NCBI GenBank assembly: GCA_017607445.1
Contig: JAEVHH010000004.1
Location: 2,170,001 to 2,234,000, forward strand
Reading direction: 5' to 3'
DNA length: 64,000 nt
Origin: Histoplasma ohiense
Taxonomy: Eukaryota > Ascomycota > Eurotiomycetes > Onygenales > Ajellomycetaceae
The notes under the pieces are model-generated. The model searched no databases. It had not been told where the DNA came from and saw only the letters and a program-made list of their open reading frames with translations. Made by a program: the position numbers and the translations under genes. Every line of letters begins with the position of its first letter. Positions within the stretch are counted from its first letter, which is position 1. Shown piece after piece: positions 10,782 through 23,830 of the stretch.

Positions 10782-13700
10782 ATGGAAGCTAGAGCCACTG
10801 AGGTTCTAGCTGCACTGAAAAACCCCAACCTCTCCATCGAGGCGAAAACACAACAGCTCACAAAGCTCAAGTCGGAAATAAAACAGAAAAATGTACCTGA
10901 GGTCGCCATTTCCACCGTGTTTGAGGCCGTCCGCTATGCGCTTGCATCACAACACTCGTCTCTTTCCGCAGGGGGGTTCTCTGCCTTAGGCCATCTCCTC
11001 AAGCGACTTTCCCTCCAAGATCTCCATCAGGCTATCGCAGCTCAAGGGCGCTCCACTTACCCACTACTCCTTGAGCGATTAGGTGACCATAAAGAACGCG
11101 TTCGCTCACAGGCTGCCCAAGCCTTCAGTGACTTTTGGCAATCTGCCCCCGTTGAAGTTGAGCACCATGTCCTGGAAATTGCGTTGGTGGGGAAGAATCC
11201 TCGAGCAAAAGAAACTAGTATGATATGGCTAGCGACTGTGAGTCTATAAGTCACAGTGGAGCCTACCTGATGTGACATTGCCCCATCTGCTAACATTTCT
11301 CCTCCCTTTTGTAGATGACTCGTAACCGTGGGCTGCTCTTCCGGACATACGTGCCAAGCCTTGTCGCCTGCCTCGAGGATGCTGATAGTGGAGTCAGGGA
11401 AACTGCAAAAGCGACCGTTGTCGATTTATTCCAGTATGCGATCTCCCTGAATAAGTCCCTCTAATGTTCTAGATGTTAATGTTGTGTTGCAGAAATGCCC
11501 CTCCTCGAGCACTATCGGATTTGAAGAAACAACTTCAATCACATAATGTGAGGAAATCGATAACCAACTCAATCCTGTCTAGCATTGGCGTCGATCAAGA
11601 TCTTTCCTCTTCCATGCAATCCCAGCCAAGATCTGATATCTTGAGACCCGAGAGCAGTTTCTCAAGCCACCGAGAACCTCAACGTCCCAACTCTGTTCTA
11701 TCAACCCGATCTATTTCGAACGGCGAAGCAGCAAGTAAGGAAGCTAGCATGGCATCAGATTCTATCCATGGTGGTATGAACCAATATCAATTCGTTGCGC
11801 GTTTTACTAACATCTATTCCAGACCCCCCGAAACCTCCCCGAGGGGATCCGCCGCGGAGAGATGCAGTGTTATCTCATAGCGTCAGCGTCGAGTCTTTCC
11901 CCACTGTTATTGGAAACGCCGAAATTGTTGAAGTAGAAACTGTGGACCCGCTTTACCTCAATTCTCATCGAGAACTGGACGAAATATTTCGCGAAATGCT
12001 GCCTTATTTTGAAGGCAGGGAATCGGAACAGAATTGGATCCTCCGTGAGAAAAGTATTTTGAAATTGCGACGGATAACAAAGGGCAATGCCCCAACTGAT
12101 TTCCAACATAATTATTTGGTTGGTATCAAAAGTGTGCTTGACGGTATTCTTAAAGCCGTCAATTCGTTGCGGACTACACTCTCAGCGGCCGGCTGTAGCT
12201 TAATTCAAGATATTGCCCGAGCAAATGGCCCAGCCATTGATCCAATGGTTGAAGTTCTCTTGCTGAATATGATTAAGGTGTGCGCAAGTCTGAAAAAAAT
12301 TAGCGCTCAAAACGGCAATCTTACGGTGGATGCTATCATCGGCAATGTATCCTACACGTCTAGAATTGTGCAACATCTTTGGCTTGCATGTCAAGACAAA
12401 AATGTTCAACCCAGGTTGTTTGTCACGGGTTGGATACAAACTTTAATCATGAAGCACAGCGGGCATAGAGGATTGATCGAACATAGTGGGGGTGTTGATG
12501 TCCTCGAGAAATGTATCAAAAAAGGACTGGGAGATGCGAATCCTGGAGTGAGAGAAAACATGCGTTCAACTTTCTGGACTTTCGCGAGAATGTGGGCTGA
12601 TAGAGCAGAAGGGTATGTATCGAACAGCATTCTCACCTTGGTAAGACAGCTTTACTGAAGTCATTTAGGATCATGTCCACAATGGATGCGAAGTCCAGGT
12701 CTCTTCTGGAAAGGGATCCTGGAAATCCAAATCTTGATGCTAATTCCTTAAGTACCAACGGAAGACAGCGAACAGGCATGGGCAATAATGGACCAGGGGG
12801 GGGCTCACGACTGACACTCAAGGAGACAATCGCTGCCCAGAAAAAAGCTCGTTTGGCTGCAGCGAAAACAATACCTGCTCGCCCAGAATCTGCCCAGTCA
12901 TCATTTCCAGATTTGAAATCATCTAGATCTTCCATACACCGACAACCTGGAACAACCACTCGTACCGTTCCTACCGGGTCTCATATTTCGTCCCAAAATA
13001 CCTCTCTCTCCTCTGCACCAATGCGGCCCTCATCAAGACCCCGGCGGCCCGAGCTGATGCGGCCTGCCACTGCCGACCCATATTCATCTCGTAATAGATC
13101 TGTTCATATCTCATCTCAGCAGAAATTATCAAGCCCCTCAGGAAGCCCCCAAAAACCTAGGAGTAAGACCACAACGTCAACTCCAGGAAGAAGCAATCCA
13201 ACGCCTCTCCGTCCTAAGTCGAGACTTGACACTAGTGCGCCTGTAAGCACTGCAAAACCAAAACCCAAGCGACTTGACATTGCTGGGCTTAAACCTGGAG
13301 AAGCCCGTTTAATGGCAGGTCCCGCTGGTAAACCAAATTACGCATCTTCTGTGGATCCAAAACCGCTAGCTGCAAGCCCAGCTAGGTCAGAGGAAAATCT
13401 ACCTGTTGTTTTACTACAGGATGACAATAAGAATACGGAAATTAGCTCTACCAGCTTTACTTCGGATGCCGAAGTTTTTACTGAAAACAAAACCGATCTT
13501 ATGACAGAACTCCCTACACCTGGATCTTTGGTGATGTCCCATGGTACCCCTTCAAGCCATCGCCGTTTGAGCAGCAGCGACACCTCTGTTTCTCGCATCC
13601 CAATGTCACCACCTTTCCAACCAAAAGTCCATTCAGAGGAATGTTTGGCTGTGACGTCCAGCCCCAACAGAAACTGTTCCAACAATAATGATAATATTGC

Positions 13701-14793
13701 GCCTAAGAATGCTTCTGCTGGTCGATTTTCTTTACCTAGCACTGAAGTTACCTATTCCAGAGAAACCCTCAAGGTGTATGAAGATCCTCAGTCTCCAAAT
13801 GCGAAGGAAGATGTTGCCCATCCGGAACCACTTGGAATCTCTCCGAGGTCTCCTATCAAAGCCAATCCGCTTGAAGAACTCCCAATTAATGAACCGGCGA
13901 ACACGCCTAATCGAAAATACAATGGTCAACAGGAGCCCTCAGGTTTCTCACCTCCAACTAGCGTCGCTATGCCTGCAAATGAAAATTTGCACCGGCGATG
14001 GAAAAAAGTGGAGATCTCAGAAAGGCGAAGAAGTCTAAGCCCTCGATCCAAAGACCCATCACGAGGGCGAGATATGATTGATAGGGGACTTAATAAAATT
14101 CGGACAGGGGCTATCGATGTGCATGGATACCGGAAGGTACAGAGTTTAATCAAATACCATCAATCAATATTTAATGACGAAGCCAAGTATGGTGAAACAT
14201 TAATGGTGTTGTTAGACGCCCTCGAGGTGCCAGATGCAGATAAGAAATCAGCAACCGGTCGACAACTGGATCTGAAGACACAGGTATTAGTGACTATTCG
14301 TTTGTTGTTCTCGATGAATCGTGGCTATTTTTCGAAGTACTATGCCAGAGCCATGACGGCAATTATTACGGCACGCAAACACTACGAACTTACCAACCAT
14401 ATCGTCAGCGGTCTCGAGGAAACAGCTGAGGATATCGTTCAAGCATGTGAGCCTGCAGATGTCATCGATGCAATCTTGGGTCTTCTCGAGTTCGAAGAGA
14501 AGTCCCCTGACAGCCATCGCATGATTGCCATGGGTGGATATATCCTCAGCGGGCTCCTACGCCGGCTTAACGAAAAGAACCTATTCCTCAGTGAGCCGGA
14601 GTTGGAACGACTTGGCAACTTCGCAAATCAGAGCCTCAAGGATCCCCAACCAGACATTCGCCGAGCTGTGATGGAGTTCTGCCTGGAGCTTCACGAAATG
14701 GTCAAGCCGGAAGAAGCCTTTTGGCGCATGATTAAGTCTGAAGAGCATCGTCCGTTGCTGACCTATTACATCGTGAGAAAGCCTGGAAGATGA
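10782..14793 (+). CDS. stu1: CLASP-family microtubule-associated protein Stu1
   Basis: Stu1/CLASP stabilises spindle microtubules and acts at kinetochores. Exons are 10782-11237, 11315-11433, 11493-11773, 11823-12612 and 12669-14793. All junctions keep frame, giving 1256 residues. The start (MEARATEVLAAL) is the first ATG of the TOG-like HEAT block. N-terminal HEAT repeats include LLERLGDHKERVRSQAAQAF and VACLEDADSGVRETAKATV. A second TOG domain lies in exon 4, with DANPGVRENMRSTFWTFARMW. The middle of exon 5 is Ser/Pro/Arg-rich and basic, the expected microtubule-binding linker. The C-terminal helical CLASP domain starts around residue 1000 (INT...SLIKYHQSIFNDEAKYGETL). An Arg-rich SRGRDMIDRGL stretch precedes it. 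Length and layout match fungal Stu1 proteins. Confidence 0.93.
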
Positions 14794-17700
14794 TCTCGAA
14801 ATCAGATACAGATTTTTTTTAATTTGTTAACGGGACGAAACCCTTTTTTTTTGGTTTCCTCTTGCATTTGACTATTCTCTATCAACTCAATTTTTTTTCA
14901 CTTCCGGTTCATCTTGCTACAAGAACCCTGTTCCTTAACTGTCAAAATTCCTTTCTTGTTGTCTCCCTTGTCTGAATTGCTGTACCGATCGATGTAGTCC
15001 TGGTTTTACCATTATGATTGCTTTTGCTAGCGTTACATCGGAGTACGTGTAGTGATGCCCGCTTTCTTTCTTCCTCCTCCTATACCTATACCTCCTCTTT
15101 CCCCTATTCTTCAACTTAAATTATTTTCTCTTTCCCTTTAAAAAAGCAAATACTGTAGTAGTATATCTTTTTAATTGTATATTTGGTTTTGTCCCTTCCT
15201 CCTTTCCTTTTTTTCCATTTATTATTTTTTATCTTCCTTGTCCCTTGTGGGCTTTGCTCTTTACCCACCTTTTTTTAGTATTACAACTCAGGAAAATTGT
15301 TCTAATCCTATTTCACCAATCCTCCCGAACTATTATTTTAACTATGGAGAACTTTTAGTTCTTAGCTTGTTTGTATCTATTTACCATACTTTTAATGTGG
15401 GGGACCACATATAGCAGTGTACTTTCAATTTGGCTTACAAAAATCTTATTTATTTTATTTCTATTTTTTTTTTTCGTTTCCCAAAAGTCAATGGCATGGT
15501 TTTCTTTTTCTTTTTCTTTTCTTTTTGTGGGAACTCTTTATGTTAGGGTAACTCTGCTAGATCTACGATCCGTACATCTTGGTGTTGATATTATCATTAT
15601 CTACGTTCAACAGGTCGCCCTGATAAATTTGGATCACCACTCAGGCATTTGTTCAAAATATATATTCTAGTATTCCACCTTGACACGTTAAAAAGCAAGC
15701 AAGGACAACGATAGTAAATATCATCAACTACTACACAGCTCGCTGAGGATTCTGAAAAGCAGTGCAGATCGGTATGTGCTTCGATGACATTATTTTTAAC
15801 GCTTTCAGTTTGAAGATTATATGAAAGAGAGTAGCATTACACGGCGGTTTCATAAATTTAAACTCGTCTCCCATCCTTGATTAGATTTTGGTTTAATCGC
15901 CGCCCACCGATTGATTATTCGCAGTAGATCAGATGTGCACATGTATATACTGCCCCCCGTGTCATGGAACACGAATCAGACAAAAATCCGCCCAACAATA
16001 CAATGATAACATTGAACTGTCCGTGCGTTATCGCCACCCTGGTTTATGAAGAGTTGTTGAGAGGATGTGACGGGTACGCTACCACTTAGGAGGGCGGTCT
16101 TCACATATGGTTCAATGGGGAACACTACTAGTATTTTAAGATCGGGACCATGACTGATCGAACAATGGGGAGCGGGAGGCAATGCGGTGGCATTGTTACT
16201 CTTTTCATTTTAATTTCTGGGGGACCCCGGAAAATATATCAATCTACGGAGTAGTGTTTCCATTTTTGGATATTGGTGTTGGTTTCTTTCTCAATCAGTA
16301 TAGCTAGCTGCCGGAAAGGCCGGTCGAGGGAGAAGGGCTGTGATATTTCTGCCGCATCTTTTCCACTTCAAAAGTGGAGATGGGAGGAAGGGATTGGGCT
16401 TGTCGAGAGTATGCATGCCTTCCACGAATTTCCTCGGTTACGACCGTCAACTCAAATACATGTAATTCGGATAATAGTCAAGTTAAAGAACAGGATATCT
16501 CGAAGGCATATTCCATGTTTAGGGCATGTCCTGTTTTGCCATAGTTTTAAGCGTCGTAGGCGAAGAGTTAAGTCACTGGCAATTCTTCGCACATTGACTC
16601 CATGCAAAGCTGCGCAGAGATGCGGACATCGCGAGCCAACGGGATGTTTGTCATTTTCACATGGGCCTTTGGAGATATACCTTGGAAATAAGAAACAGGG
16701 TGGTGGAAATACGGGGCTGGGGTATTCCGAGACATTCAAACCATCGTCTGAAGGTTTTTCTCGGGGTGTTTTACGAAACGAAATTTGCTGGGATGATGGA
16801 CGGAGGCTGACTGGGAGCAGCCCGGTGGTGTTTGAGAAGATCCCCCGCAAGTGGCGACTACAGGCGATCGAGTCGAGGACCTGTTGTTCATTTTCTCAAT
16901 CGAAGATGGGCTTCAGGTTAGTGGAGGCTGATGGTCAGAGCTTCTTAGGGGTGTTTCGTCGACGCAGGTACGGGACTAGAGACAACCATCTAACTAGCTG
17001 GTTAAGGATCTGTGTTGTTTCAACTCCCAAGTGACTTGATTGACCGCCCAGAGAATTGGCTGGCGGGTCTCTCTGCCGTGGTGAAGATGTTTGACAGAAA
17101 ACCAAATATGCCAGAAGGGGGAGAGTAGAGTAATTAATTACAGTTGACTGTTTAGTGGTTGGGACGAAGCCGAAACTTGGGACTTGACCCTGACAACTTA
17201 TGTCTAGGGGAACGTCTACTGTCGCAGGTGTATCGGGGGGGGTTGAGTTTTATGTTTGAGATATGCTTCAATCTTCTTGCAGTTGCTGTTCCTGGCTCAA
17301 CCGACAAAGCGCGGGCCTGATTGCTCAGGAGGGGCTTCAGTTTTGTTCCTCTCGAGTCCTCTCCCCTGTAGCTATCCACGCCGAACCACAGCATTTTCGC
17401 TTGTAGGGAACTTTACTCCTTAGTTAGTAGTGTAATAATAGGGTTTGTTCTGCACGTTGTCAATGCCATGGCTTTCTGGCCATTTGACTTCTTGACAATA
17501 ATACGGAGAACGGAGGGGGAGGATTAAAGCGCCGGATGTTTCCCCCTTTTTTTCGGTGTCGAACAAAGGGCGGATTGCCTGCCACTACGCAGACTGCTAC
17601 ATTTCAGGTACTTTTAGGTGCGTATGTGCTGAGTTGTTTGTTTGCGTGTTTCATTATTCGCAAATTATCAACAGTGTGATGATTGCGGGACCCGGGATGG

Positions 17701-19791
17701 CAGCAGGGCGCCCAGAACCCTTGAATATTAAAAAGGCTGATCAAAAGGACCAGTCTGGACTTGTTCCGATATCCAAACAGCACAGACGCAGACCAACATA
17801 GACTGCGTATGCGCATGCAGAAGATGATTCTCCGCCATTATATGAATGGCTGAAGAAGACAATACTGCGTATATTCAGTTTCTGAACTGGAACGCGGCCA
17901 TATGACGAGAAAGGGCCCTCCTTGACGATATATCAACCCGCCATTTGAAACGTTGAAATTATCCCATATGTGGCTTTTCGTGCGCCATCCCATCCCTGAG
18001 GATGTTTCGTTTTGGAGATTGTTGGACCCAAATTCAGTCCTCCTTTCCCTTGCGGTTTTCCTTCCCCTGAAAACAATCATAATAATTACTCATGACCACA
18101 TTGAGCAGCTAGCAACTCTTTTGAGTTCTGGTGCAGTAGTGGCGGTTTAGCAGTCGGCCTAGTGGGGCTACTTAAGCCCTTGGAGTAGCATCGCGCGTTC
18201 CCGTGCTTTGCTCGGTTTTGTTGGCGTTGTAAATTATAATCATTTTATTTTCGTTTCTGCTACTTGCATCTGACACCTAGCGTGGTGGTCACTGCTCAGG
18301 TAGACGGGCATCAATCTCGCACCAGTGTCCCACAGAGAATATCGGGGGTTCACAGCAGCCAAGACGTCTGTCTTCTTGCCTGACAAGTTGCTCAGCAGCA
18401 GCAGCAGCCGTTGCGCCTCTGAAACGTCACCTGTGTATGCATGTTGTTGTAACTGAGACGAAGTAATTAGCTTTATCAATGAGCAGATTTAACTGCAGAA
18501 GTAATTAGTTGCGAGAAGACAACCGTAATACTTCCACGCACGCAATAACTAATCTAGCTGTACATCTGTAGTCAAGAATCGGTTCGCCGAGTGGTTAGCA
18601 CGTTGTTTGAGTTCGCTGTTGCTGTGCGAAATGTCTTGGTTGGTGTTGGTTAGCCTCAACGCTGGGCCAGCGTGTGCATTTTCTTTTCTTTTCTTTTCTT
18701 TTCTTCTCTTCTCCCCCTGGATCGCTTTCAAACTTAATCCACTCCGCCGCCTGCGCCTAATCTCTGCGATTCAGGCCGCTGAGCGAGAGCCGACGAATTG
18801 ACAGCAGAAGGCGGGCTGCATGCCGCCGAATAATCTTACTGCCCTAATCCTGCGTGCTCCCTCGTTTGTTCCCCCCTCGCTCCGTAGCATACCTCCACGT
18901 CTTGGTTATTTCTGACATTCCACTCTATCCCTTCCGCTGCCTGGCCTACCGTCGCTGAGAAGACACACCCGATTATCAATTGACACCTTGGTAGGCATCT
19001 ATCTCGCTCCTTATCCTCTCCACCCAGGTGTTGGACAGTCCCGGCCATCTTCATCTTCCACCAACAACAGCCCATCAAAAGCCCACCAATCTCTGGCGTG
19101 TTTCACATTCCTGGAACTCTCAGTTACCCCGTCTGGTTGTGCCTTGTCTGATCTTTCTTTTCTTTGCTTTTCTTTTTGTTTCGCAAGTGCTTTCCTGGCC
19201 GAGTCCTTGAATTATCCGCGTTGCATGTTGCTAACTTGTTTGTGTTGGTGCTGCTGTTGCGAAAGCAGCCTTGCATCTTTTCGTTTGCGTTTCAAGCCCA
19301 TTCACTTCGTGAATTGGGGTATTTCCAACCAGACTACTAGGTAGCCTTTTTTATACAATTGTCTATTGTTCTATCTGATCCTCGATCCTGGTAATATTTT
19401 GCCGGCCGTTTGTCGTTCGCCTTCACGTCGACCATCTTCGCTTCCCCCACCCTTTCGGAACTCTCCCTTGTTCTATTTCGTTGGCTCCCTCCACCCCAGT
19501 CGCTCATTGCAACCCAATAGTTTTTATTGAACCCGTTCCTTTATATACCGAAGGGCTTGTATGACGAGCCTTGAAAGAAAGGGAGGACGTTGATCCTTGC
19601 TACCCCCGCTATTCGCAATTATCCGTCTTGCATTTCTGGCTGGGTCTGTAACTTGAATGGTTTTGGATATCTGGGTTCACGATACGTCCGGACTGTATAC
19701 ACTACAAACACTGCCACCAGAGTTGGGAAGTGAACAAAGGGTAGTGGCTACCACAATCCTTCTGGGTGGTCTAAAAAGAAAGAACTGAAAG
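14794..19791. other. 5-kb gene-poor region with CT-rich leader of the LIM-RhoGAP gene
   Basis: I see no supported protein gene in these 5 kb. The left part (14.8-15.7 kb) is very T-rich, consistent with the stu1 3' UTR and terminator. The right 1.2 kb (about 18.6-19.79 kb) is CT-rich with a (TTTTC)n microsatellite at 18679-18703, as in long fungal promoters and 5' leaders. The largest frame (16273-17034, 253 codons) lacks family similarity or a codon-like composition. The region could host a long leader with introns or a non-coding RNA, but neither can be shown from sequence. Confidence 0.5.
18679..18703. repeat. (TTTTC)n microsatellite
   Basis: About five tandem TTTTC units lie in the CT-rich leader region upstream of the LIM-RhoGAP gene. 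Confidence 0.85.
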
Positions 19792-22700
19792 ATGGAGTCG
19801 CCAACTGGAAATCCTGAGTCTCCTTTGGACGATGACACTCCGATTCCATGCCAGGGCTGCGGTGAGGTATGGTTTTGACTACTCCCCACATCCTAAATTA
19901 TTTTCAATCATTTCGCCTTTGTGAGCTATTGGTTCCTCTTTCGCTAATGAGTATGTGATATAAGATTTTGGAAGAAGGCAAAGCGTTCGAATTGGGTGAG
20001 TATATATTATCCTACCGTTAAACACCATCAATTTGGCACTCCTGGTAAGACATGAGATGAGGAGGTTAACCTTAATTAAAAGCTGGGAAACGATGGCATA
20101 TCGATTGTTTTCGATGCAACACCTGCGGCACCTTTCTCGATTCGGACGCAAACCTCCTTCTACTCGGCGATGGGTCGCTCATCTGCAATAATTGCACGTA
20201 CAGTTGCAGCTCTTGTGGAAATAAAATCGAGGATCTCGCAATCCTTACTGGAGACCAGGCATTTTGTGCCAATTGTTTCAAATGTCGCAACTGCAAACGG
20301 AAGATCGAGAATCTTCGCTATGCGCGCACATCGCAAGGCATTTTTTGTATGGACTGCCATGAATCGCTGATGGCTCGGAGAAGGAAACGGTCGGCTAGAG
20401 CACAACGCCAAAAGGTTCCTAATGTCCAGCTTGATAAGTCCCTCCCGTCACTGCCACCAACAATTGCTCCGAATAGTGGTTTAGCGGAATTGGACACACC
20501 CTCAACTGATCCGTCCTCTGACGGCCCGGTTGAATTACCATCCTCTCATCCAAGATCCGAATCGAGGAGGGCCTACTTAGGCAACGATGTAAATGTTGAA
20601 TCCACCGAACCTCAACCCGTTAATCAAGGTGCGCCAGTGGTTCATAATTTTCTCCCAACGTTCTTGTGATAGTATCTCCAACTAACCACTTATGTTGCAA
20701 TAGACAATCTTATCCTTCCTTCTAGCACCTATAAAAGCAATCGTCATTCGGCTCTTTCACATAAATCTAATACATCCGGCGGGGAAGAGTTTCTGATTCC
20801 TGTTGCATTTGATCCTACGCCTTCTGAACCTCACTCCCCTAATCCTTTGTCGGCAACTTCCAATGGCCCGTTACCAGACTACTTTGGTCGGAATGCACCT
20901 AGAGAAAGCCCTCAAAAGCAGTCTGTCGACAGACCTGGATACCTGCAGGACACGAGTCACCCTGCCGCATCCTCTGAGCAACCAAACCCGTACGAGGAGA
21001 AGGGTCGCGCAGAGTTAGACTCTCACAACCGCCAAGCTATCACGGAAAACTCCAGCACATCAATTCCAACGCCATCCCCTGATAGCAACGATAATATCCG
21101 CCAACAGAATATAATACAAAAGAAATCAGACCCTGGAGCTGATATGCAGAGCCGTGCAGACAAATTCAAGTTGCAGGATGTCCCCAAAGGCAGAAAGGCC
21201 GGGGGCTCTCGGAACGCATCCCGATCCGACCTTAGCCTGGCAACTCGAGCGGAATCTCCTGTGAATGGTGACATTCCTGTGAGCCCGCCACCGCGAGATT
21301 CGGCCCGGTCCGCTACAGAACTACCCAGCGCCTCAGAACTAGATGCCACACCTTCCCGTTTTTCACAAGAATCACGCTCCAGGGAGAATGGGACTACTGA
21401 ACCGTCGAGGTCGGCGATGCAATACCCGCCTAAGAGAGGCGATTCGCTTGAGGCTAAGCTGCACCAATCTCTCCAAAGGAAAGAAGTGCAACATGCTCTA
21501 AAGCCTACCCCCCCTACATCTAGTAGTACGAATGATGCCACGCCCCCCATATCCTCGAATTTTTCATCTCCCCCGGTGGACAGATCATCGGAGATAAAGG
21601 GCCCCAAGCCGTCAGAATCCACAGTATCTAAGCAGGCCTCTGATACATTGCCTTCTGGCTCCTCGCCTTCAACCCACAAGCGTACCGCATCCGGTAATAC
21701 ACCAAAACCGAAACCTTCGGAAAATCGTCGAACCCATTCTCGCGATGAGTCTGTGAATACTCAGCATTCAGAAGATCAACGGGGAGCAGAGACCGGTGGC
21801 TCTCCATTGCTGCGCTATAGTGCGATTGGAGATTTCTCACTTGACGAAGATATGGCGCGGATTCTCGGTAGTGACGATGTTCAGAACCAAGAATCATTCC
21901 TAAAGCGCGTGTCGAATTCGGTTCGGCATGGGAGAAGCTTTAGCGATAAAGGGGCCCGACTCTCCAAAGAACAGAAATGGCCTAAGTCACCATCAACAAC
22001 CAGTCACTTGGCGAATGACGTCAGCAGTCCTACTTCCAATTCCCCTGAAAGTCGAGACCAGCTGGCCTGGTATAAGAACGAACTCCAAAGGGAGCGCCTG
22101 AATATTATTGAGAAAGATCAGAAAATTTCAGAGTTGGAAGCTTCGCTTAATGCTTCAACAATTATCAAACACGTTAACGCTGAACTTCGCGAGAAACGGT
22201 CCACCATGGTATTCCTTGAGGCTCAGAAAGAGATCGTTATGCGAGAGCTGGAAGTCCTTAATGGAAACATCTCTGCAGAAAAACAAAGCGGTAATGCCGT
22301 TGATCTAGGGAAATTGAGCAATTCCGTCCTCCGCGAGTTTGCGCAGTCTATTCAGCGGCTAAAAGATTCATTTGCCCCTCAGATCGAAGAGTTGATTAAG
22401 AAACGAAATGATATACTTGAGGAGCTGTCAAATCTTGGTCGCATGAAGGATAAGAGCTTCCAGGAATTCGAACAGTTGTCCCTTAAAAATTCACAACTTG
22501 CAGAGCTTAACAACGATCTGGTCCACCAAATACAGGGGATTTATAAGGTCAATACCAACTCCATCAGGGAGGGCGGGCGTAAGATCCCCAACGGCCTGGG
22601 TATCTACGCCCACCAAAAGGACATATCTGTCGCCTCACTCGATGGTCGGGAACCCAGGCCGTCAAATGACCTTCAAACATCGACTTCCAATACTCAATCC

Positions 22701-23830
22701 GAGGATGCAGAACCGGCCGCGCTTCTTCAGGGACCACAGGTGGTCAGCATACGAAAGGGCCAGGTTCGCAAGTTCAATTGGAAAAAGGGTGGCCAGAATG
22801 TTGCCAAGGGTGTTACTAAGGGCCTCAAGGGCGCTTTCAACTATGCTGAAGGCAAATACCAACAACGAGAAGGCCACTTTATGGAAACAGCCCCGTATGG
22901 ATCTATATCATCGCAAGGTGGAGGGGAAGGGTCTTCACGCGCTCAAATGCAAGAATCGTCTCGTCAAGGGTTTGGGTTCTTCGGCAACCAAAAGGCTAAG
23001 CCTGGTATCTGGAAAGGACCCTCCAATGACAGCACTGTGGCGCTTGTTGAGGTTAATAATAATAGTACTAGTAATGGTGAGAGCTGTCGTGAAGAAAATA
23101 TCTTTTCACTTGAATTTTTCAGGATGCTAACCATGATTTTTCCCTCAGGACTTTTTGGTTGTGATCTCGAACAACGAATCGAGATTGAAAAATGTGTCAT
23201 TCCCGGCATCGTCACCCGCTGCATTGAGGAAGTAGAGCTCCGAGGTATGGACCCTTAACCTGTTCATTCACTCTGCTTCACTCAGAAGGCTTCGTTGTAG
23301 ATGATATCATTAACAACTCTTATCTTCCTACAGGTATGGATTGCGAGGGCATCTACCGTAAATCCGGTGGTAGCTCCCAAGTGCAGATGATCCGAGATGG
23401 CTTCGAGAAGTCATCAGATTACGATATCTCTGACCCGGACCTCGACATCCACGCCGTCACCTCAACGCTCAAACAGTATTTCCGCAAACTACCAAACCCG
23501 CTTATCACATACGACGTCTACGACCTACTCCTGGACGCCACTGCCGTCACGCCATCTTCCGTTCGTATAGATGTGATGCGTCGCGCCCTCCTGACCCTGC
23601 CAAGCGTGCACCGCGACGTGCTGGAATTTCTGATCTTCCATCTCCGGCGCGTCGTGGAGCGTGAGAAGGAGAATTTGATGACGAGTTTGAATGTTGCGGT
23701 GGTGTTTGCCCCAACAATTCTGAGACCCGAGAGTTTGAGTCGGGAAATGATCGATGTGAACAAGAAGAACGAGGTTCTGCAGTTTTTGGTGGATAATTGC
23801 CAGGATATTTTCATGGGGATGCAGAATTAG
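19792..23830 (+). CDS. LIM-domain Rho GTPase-activating protein (Rga1-like)
   Basis: This should switch off Rho/Cdc42 GTPases at sites of polarised growth. Exons are 19792-19866, 19965-19995, 20083-20628, 20704-23076, 23149-23244 and 23334-23830, giving 1205 residues. Two LIM zinc fingers open the protein: residues 20-73 (CQGCGE...WHIDCFRCNTC...CNNC) and 77-127 (CSSCGN...CANCFKCRNC...CMDC). In LIM2 the usual first His of the second pair is Cys97. A long Ser/Pro/Arg-rich disordered stretch follows, then a coiled coil (about residues 630-790, for example DQKISELEASLNAS). The RhoGAP domain fills the last 200 residues, with the arginine finger in EGIYRKSGG (Arg1049). The fourth intron (23077-23148) is 72 nt, in frame and stop-free. 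It is called an intron because of its GTGAGA donor, GCTAAC branch site and CCCTCAG acceptor. The architecture matches fungal Rga1/RgaA. Confidence 0.92.

Noticed and set aside
16273..17034. 253-codon open frame on + in the large spacer
   Set aside because: No family motif, unusual Cys/Arg-rich composition and no splice context; probably a chance frame.
18580..18650. tRNA-like A-box (GCCGAGTGGTTAGC)
   Set aside because: No B-box, no acceptor-stem pairing and no anticodon arm could be found by eye.
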